Assembly (NCBI RefSeq): GCF_000380565.1
Contig: NZ_AQYJ01000027.1
Location: forward strand, 310,001-374,000
From: Microbulbifer variabilis ATCC 700307
GTDB taxonomy: Bacteria; Pseudomonadota; Gammaproteobacteria; Pseudomonadales; Cellvibrionaceae
DNA length: 64,000 nucleotides
Direction: 5' to 3'
The notes beneath the pieces were generated by a model. The model was not told where the DNA came from. It did no database searches and saw only the letters and a program-made list of their open reading frames with translations. Both the position numbers and the translations under genes were made by a program. Below, piece by piece: positions 59,945 to 64,000 of this stretch (position 1 is its first letter; each line of letters starts with the position of its first letter).

Positions 59945-60219
59945 ATCATCGGAACAATAATTTTCGTTAAAGCGTTTTTCAGATAAAATTTTTCTTAAAA
60001 AATATTGGGCATAGTGATATGTCCCATACTTTTTAATCAGCAAAAAAGCTTGGTTGTTATGCAAAAAAATACACGACAGATAAATCTTAATTAAAGGCAT
60101 AAAAGTCATTTGCTTAATTGGCTTTATTTTAAAAAAGTTATAACACTTCCTCTCGCTTAAAATAGATATTACGTGCTATAACCGGCTTTCGGAATTTTTC
60201 TATTAGAGAGATCCAGCAG

Positions 60220-61035
60220 ATGAGTACTGTAGAAAAAATAAGAAAAAAAACAGGCATTGATGCTGCGGTTATGAATGGCGACATCAGTATGTTGCTGGGA
60301 GATCCATTATTACCACCGGCGCAGATACGCGAAGAGAGGAAAAGAAAACTGACAGCTGCTTTTCGATTATTTGGAAAGTTTGGCTACGATGAGGGAATAG
60401 CCGGCCACATTACCGTACGGGATCCAGAATTTGAGGATCATTTTTGGGTAAATCCCATGGGGGTGGCTTTCCAGAAAATACGTATGTCGCAATTATTGCT
60501 GGTCAATCACAAAGGTGAGGTGGTTGAAGGCAATGGTTATTTAAATGGGGCAGCTTTTACTATTCACTCTCATATTCACCGAACCCGTCCTGACATTGTC
60601 GCAGCGGCACACGCACACTCCCTATACGGTAAAAGCTGGTCTACCCTCGGACGTTTGTTGGACCCTATTACACAGGATGCCTGTGCTTTTTTTGCTGACC
60701 ACGGGCTTTTGGATACTTTCTCCGGTGTTGTGCTGGAGATGGGAGAGGGAGTAGCCCTGGCAAAAGCGCTAAGCCATTACAAAGCATTGATATTGCAGAA
60801 CCATGGCTTGCTTACTGTGGGGAAAACTGTGGATGAGGCGGCCTGGTGGTATATTACTATGGAGCGTAGTTGCCAGGCGCAATTAATGGCCGAAGCGGCT
60901 GGAAAACCAGTATTAATTGACCCGGAAGTGGCTATCCGGACTCGTGCAGTGGTGGGTACAGAACTGGCTGGGCTATTCAGCTTCCAGCCTTTGTATAGTG
61001 TGATCTGTGAAGAGCAGCCGGATATGTTTGATTAA
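60220..61035 (+). CDS. class II aldolase/adducin family protein
   Basis: This 271-residue protein has the class II aldolase fold. The substrate/phosphate-like block is EGIAGHITVRDPE (58-70), the metal-site histidines lie in HSHIHRTRP and AAHAHSLYG (131-133), and a third is in LQNHGLLTVG. It belongs to the longer adducin-like subgroup often near detoxification or aromatic-degradation genes; no reaction is proven for that group. A GAGAGATC-type site precedes the ATG. Confidence 0.88.
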   Translation: MSTVEKIRKKTGIDAAVMNGDISMLLGDPLLPPAQIREERKRKLTAAFRLFGKFGYDEGIAGHITVRDPEFEDHFWVNPMGVAFQKIRMSQLLLVNHKGEVVEGNGYLNGAAFTIHSHIHRTRPDIVAAAHAHSLYGKSWSTLGRLLDPITQDACAFFADHGLLDTFSGVVLEMGEGVALAKALSHYKALILQNHGLLTVGKTVDEAAWWYITMERSCQAQLMAEAAGKPVLIDPEVAIRTRAVVGTELAGLFSFQPLYSVICEEQPDMFD

Positions 61036-61148
61036 GTAGGCATGTATTGGGTATTCACAGTTTCCTATACTGGCTGAAATGATTAGCCCGTTGGATGTCG
61101 GGTTAAATGCCGCTATGCGGTGAGCCTTTCAAGGATCCTGAGTGGGCG

Positions 61149-62768
61149 ATGCACTATCTCGTTCTTGCGCTGCTTTTACTATTGGTGGTGGCACTTAGCC
61201 TTATTGTCGCTCGTATCCTTCCGCTACCCATCCCCCTCCCATTAATACAAATTGTTGGCGGCGTTATCCTAGGTGGGGTTTTCGGTATCGAGATACCGCT
61301 CGACCCGGAAATTTTCTTTCTTCTTTTTATTCCTCCCCTGCTATTTCTTGCCGGTTGGCGTATTCCCAAGGGTGCTTTTTTCCGGGATTTGGGGTTGATT
61401 GTAACCCTGGCTGTTGGTCTGGTGGTTTTTACCGTAGTGGGCATGGGCTTTTTTATCTATTGGCTGGTGCCGGTCATCCCTGTTGCCGTAGCTTTTGCTG
61501 TAGCGGCGATACTCGCGCCCACAGACCCGGTTGCAGTTTCAGTTGTGCATGGTGGTAATGCCATGCCAGCGCGGCTGGAACATATTCTTGCTGGGGAGTC
61601 CTTGTTCAACGATGCGTCGGGACTGGATATTTTCCGGTTCGCAGTGGCAGCCGCGATGACCGGCAGCTTTTCCTTTTCGCAAGCGGTGGGTGGTTTTGTC
61701 TGGGTTGCAGTGGGCGGCATAGCAATTGGAGCCGGAGTTGCCTTTATTTGCGGATATTTGTTGCGCTGGCTGGTGCGAATAGGTGGTGAGGACTCTGCAA
61801 TACAGATACTGGTGAGCTTATTAGTGCCATTTGCCGCTTATATGGCAGGTCAAAGCCTACAGGTATCCGGGATTCTGGCAGCGGCAACGGCAGGTATTGC
61901 TACTCATTACACTAATCTACACGGCTCGGAAATGTCCACGACACGTATGGATCGCCGCGCTGTGTGGAAGACTGTGCAAACGGTATTGGATGGGATTATT
62001 TTCGTTTTACTCGGTGAGCAATTGGTTCGACTGGCAGAGGCTGATCTCGCCGGTGCAAGGCATACCAGCCTCGGCATGGTGGCTCTATATATCCTGGCAA
62101 TATCTTTGGTACTGCTTTTACTGCGTTTTATCTGGGTGTGGGTATCTCTCTATTTTTCCCGTTTTCGTCGGAGCATACGCTCACTTTCAGCACACTTGAT
62201 ATTGGTCAGTGTATTGACTGTGTCAGGGGTACGGGGAGCGATAACCCTTGCAGGAGCTTTTTCCCTTCCTCTTCTGTTACCTGACGGCTCACCCTTGCCG
62301 GGGCGGGAACTGGCGCTGGCTATTGCCATGGGGGTAATCCTTTTTTCACTGTTGTTGGCCAGTTTTGCACTTCCCTTGTTGCTGAAGCATTTGCCGGATA
62401 CACCGCAACTGGCAGCGATTGGCGATGAGCGAGGTGCAAGGATGTCAGCGGCTAAGGCGGCAGAGGAACGCTTGATAATACTACGCAGTACTATCAATGC
62501 GCATTGGGAGCACAAAGATGTTGCCTATGAGGCGATTGATCACCTGTTGGAAGTCTATCGTCGCCGTATCAGTACTGGCGAGGATGAAAATGAGGAACAG
62601 GTATGGGTGCGCGCGCGAGTCGAGCGTAATTTCCGCCTGGCGGCTCTTGCCGCTGAGCGCAAGCAACTTTTTACCCTGAGAGTGCGCAGGGAAATCGATG
62701 ATGAACTCCATCGCAAGTTGGTAATGGAAGTAGACTTGGTAGAGGCGAGCCTGATGTCAAAAGGCTAG
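61149..62768 (+). CDS. Na+/H+ antiporter of the CPA1 family (YjcE/CvrA-like)
   Basis: This 539-residue inner-membrane antiporter has about 12 hydrophobic segments. Matches to E. coli YjcE include PLPLIQIVGGVILG, DPEIFFLLFIPPLLFLAGWRIPK, ILAPTDPVAVS, LAGESLFNDASGLDIFRFA with the ion-binding Asp pair, and GVRGAITLAGAFSLPLLLPDG. A C-terminal cytoplasmic helical domain of about 115 residues follows. ATG 61149 (MHYLVLALLLLL) opens the first membrane helix and is preferred over upstream ATG 61107. It is convergent with the KefB/C-type gene, with no clear terminator between. Confidence 0.92.
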   Translation: MHYLVLALLLLLVVALSLIVARILPLPIPLPLIQIVGGVILGGVFGIEIPLDPEIFFLLFIPPLLFLAGWRIPKGAFFRDLGLIVTLAVGLVVFTVVGMGFFIYWLVPVIPVAVAFAVAAILAPTDPVAVSVVHGGNAMPARLEHILAGESLFNDASGLDIFRFAVAAAMTGSFSFSQAVGGFVWVAVGGIAIGAGVAFICGYLLRWLVRIGGEDSAIQILVSLLVPFAAYMAGQSLQVSGILAAATAGIATHYTNLHGSEMSTTRMDRRAVWKTVQTVLDGIIFVLLGEQLVRLAEADLAGARHTSLGMVALYILAISLVLLLLRFIWVWVSLYFSRFRRSIRSLSAHLILVSVLTVSGVRGAITLAGAFSLPLLLPDGSPLPGRELALAIAMGVILFSLLLASFALPLLLKHLPDTPQLAAIGDERGARMSAAKAAEERLIILRSTINAHWEHKDVAYEAIDHLLEVYRRRISTGEDENEEQVWVRARVERNFRLAALAAERKQLFTLRVRREIDDELHRKLVMEVDLVEASLMSKG

Positions 62769-62813
62769 AAAGTCTCCAGGTCCGTGCCATACCCGTTCAA
62801 CTCCTCGGCAACC

Positions 62814-64000
62814 CTAAGGCTTCTCTGTCTCTGGTTGCGCTTCTTCCCAGTAGTGATCCAAGTGGAGGTCTTTGTCGCGTCTGTCCTGCTGTAGTGCCTG
62901 TAACAGCTGTTCTCGATAGATTCGGGCTTGGGCTATGTGCTGGGTTTCATCGCGCCAGTAGGGAAATAGAGCCTCCAGCATACGCTCGTCGTGTTGTTTG
63001 AACTTACGTGCTGCTCTACGCGCCTGCATCGGACTAAGGCCGAGTAATATTAAGGCCTTCTCACCAATTGCCAGTGCCGAATCCACGGTCTCACGAAAGA
63101 TATATTTTACTCCGGCCTCCATCAGTGCATATTGGTGCATGCGGTTGCGCGCCCTTGCGAGAATAATCAAATGCGGGAAATGCTTTTGCAGCTGGGCGAT
63201 AATTTCGAGAGATGCGGCCTGGTCGCTCAGTGTCAGGATAACAAGACGTGCATTTTTGGCACCGGCAGCACGTAGCAAGTCCTCTCGCGAAGCGTCCCCG
63301 TAGTAGGCTTCTATGCCATAGCGACGCACGAGATCCAATTGTTCTGCATTGCGCTCTAACAGAGTAGTGCCGAAGCCGCAGGCGTTGAGCAGGCGCCCAG
63401 TGATCTGCCCAAAGCGACCATAGCCGATAATAATTACCGGCGAGCCATGGTCTACTGGTGGGGGGGTATCTACCTCCACAGGACTTTCAGGCCCAACCAG
63501 AAAGCGTGGCTGGATAAATTGTTCGAATATCAATAGCAATACCGGGGTGAGTGCCATAGTCAAGGCAATCAAAGCAACCAGCAGGCTGCTGGCACCGGCA
63601 TCCAGGACCTGGATCTGGGTGGAGAAGGAGACGAGCACAAAGCCGAATTCCCCCGCCTGGGCGAGGGATAGGGCGAATAACCAGTCCTCCCCTTTCGAAA
63701 GGCGCATCATGCGTGCAAGGCCAAAAAGAACGGCAAACTTAACCAGGACCAGAGTGATGACAAGGCCGAACAACAGCAATGGGTTCTCGGCAATCTGGGC
63801 GAAGTTCAGACTCGCGCCAACGGCAATAAAGAACAGTCCTAGAAGTAGCCCTTTGAACGGCTGAATATCCGCTTCCAGTTCATGGCGGAATTCACTTTCC
63901 GCCAGCAGCACTCCGGCCAGGAAGGTACCCAGTGCCGGTGATAGATCCAGCCAGGTCATTACCGCTGCGGCGGCGAAGACTATTAACAGGGCGGTAACGG
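62814..64000 (-). CDS. KefB/KefC-type CPA2 cation:proton antiporter with RCK domain (N-terminus beyond the window)
   Basis: The minus-strand frame is open to the window edge, giving 395 residues of the C-terminal part. The membrane portion shows GTFLAGVLLAESEFRHELEADIQPFKGLLLGLFFIAVGASLNF, a KefB/KefC hallmark, and LALAQAGEFGFVLV-like sequence. The cytoplasmic RCK (TrkA-N) domain has IIIGYGRFGQITGRLLNACG and the acidic YGDASREDLLRAAG. A glutathione-gated K+ efflux role is typical for KefB/C, but gating residues cannot be judged. The start codon lies outside the window. Confidence 0.9.
   Translation of the reverse strand, partial: VTALLIVFAAAAVMTWLDLSPALGTFLAGVLLAESEFRHELEADIQPFKGLLLGLFFIAVGASLNFAQIAENPLLLFGLVITLVLVKFAVLFGLARMMRLSKGEDWLFALSLAQAGEFGFVLVSFSTQIQVLDAGASSLLVALIALTMALTPVLLLIFEQFIQPRFLVGPESPVEVDTPPPVDHGSPVIIIGYGRFGQITGRLLNACGFGTTLLERNAEQLDLVRRYGIEAYYGDASREDLLRAAGAKNARLVILTLSDQAASLEIIAQLQKHFPHLIILARARNRMHQYALMEAGVKYIFRETVDSALAIGEKALILLGLSPMQARRAARKFKQHDERMLEALFPYWRDETQHIAQARIYREQLLQALQQDRRDKDLHLDHYWEEAQPETEKP

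Overview
The window looks like the origin-proximal part of a chromosome from a marine gammaproteobacterium. The Cellvibrionales, and Microbulbifer or a close relative, are the best guess. The evidence is gene order (gyrB-recF-dnaN-dnaA facing away from rpmH-rnpA-yidD-yidC-mnmE, then mnmG-rsmG-parA-parB, atpIBEFHAGDC and glmU/glmR/glmS), protein style and moderately high GC. No 16S gene is present, so the taxonomic call is inference.

Layout. 1-4.7 kb holds a FecA-like TonB receptor cut by the window edge, a GNAT acetyltransferase, a PAPS-reductase-like protein, an SRPBCC protein and a divergent LysR regulator. 4.8-8.9 kb is an AT-richer foreign-looking DNA-modification/defence cassette: a C5 cytosine methyltransferase, a frameshifted and apparently internally deleted restriction endonuclease, a Vsr nicking endonuclease, and a 618-residue MutL/MORC-type GHKL ATPase fused to a PD-(D/E)XK nuclease-like C-terminus. 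9.0-15.6 kb is gyrB-recF-dnaN-dnaA on the minus strand, with two perfect parS sites inside recF. 15.6-16.1 kb is a DnaA-box region plus the structured rpmH leader. 16.1-20.0 kb is rpmH-rnpA-yidD-yidC-mnmE. 20.0-20.9 kb is a second, 900-base non-coding region with degenerate DnaA boxes. 20.9-25.3 kb is mnmG-rsmG-parA-parB. 25.5-32.7 kb is the complete ATP synthase operon, with a good sigma-70 promoter in front and a hairpin terminator behind.

32.7-46.7 kb is clearly more AT-rich and interrupts the atpC-glmU neighbourhood familiar from pseudomonads. It carries a VOC protein, a glutathione S-transferase, two methyltransferase-like proteins on the minus strand, and a five-gene plus-strand glycan operon: a UDP-sulfoquinovose-synthase (SQD1) homologue, a UDP-hexose epimerase homologue, a GT4 fused to a decayed GT2-like domain, a GT4-GT2 fusion, and a DADEF-type glycosyltransferase. 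I infer a surface or protein glycan that may contain sulfoquinovose. 46.7-50.1 kb is a secreted TolB-like propeller/amidohydrolase. 50.3-57.9 kb is glmU, a three-gene 2-oxoacid dehydrogenase complex (E1 alpha, E1 beta, E2), a DeoR-type regulator with a conspicuous dyad in front of it, and glmS. 57.9-64 kb is an alpha/beta hydrolase, a zinc-type quinone oxidoreductase, a class II aldolase/adducin protein, a YjcE-type Na+/H+ antiporter, and a KefB/C-type antiporter cut by the window edge.

The core genes link replication, segregation, membrane insertion, tRNA wobble modification and ATP synthesis. The two AT-rich insertions are the accessory parts and hold the most unusual content. I saw no tRNA, rRNA, CRISPR array, transposase or integrase.
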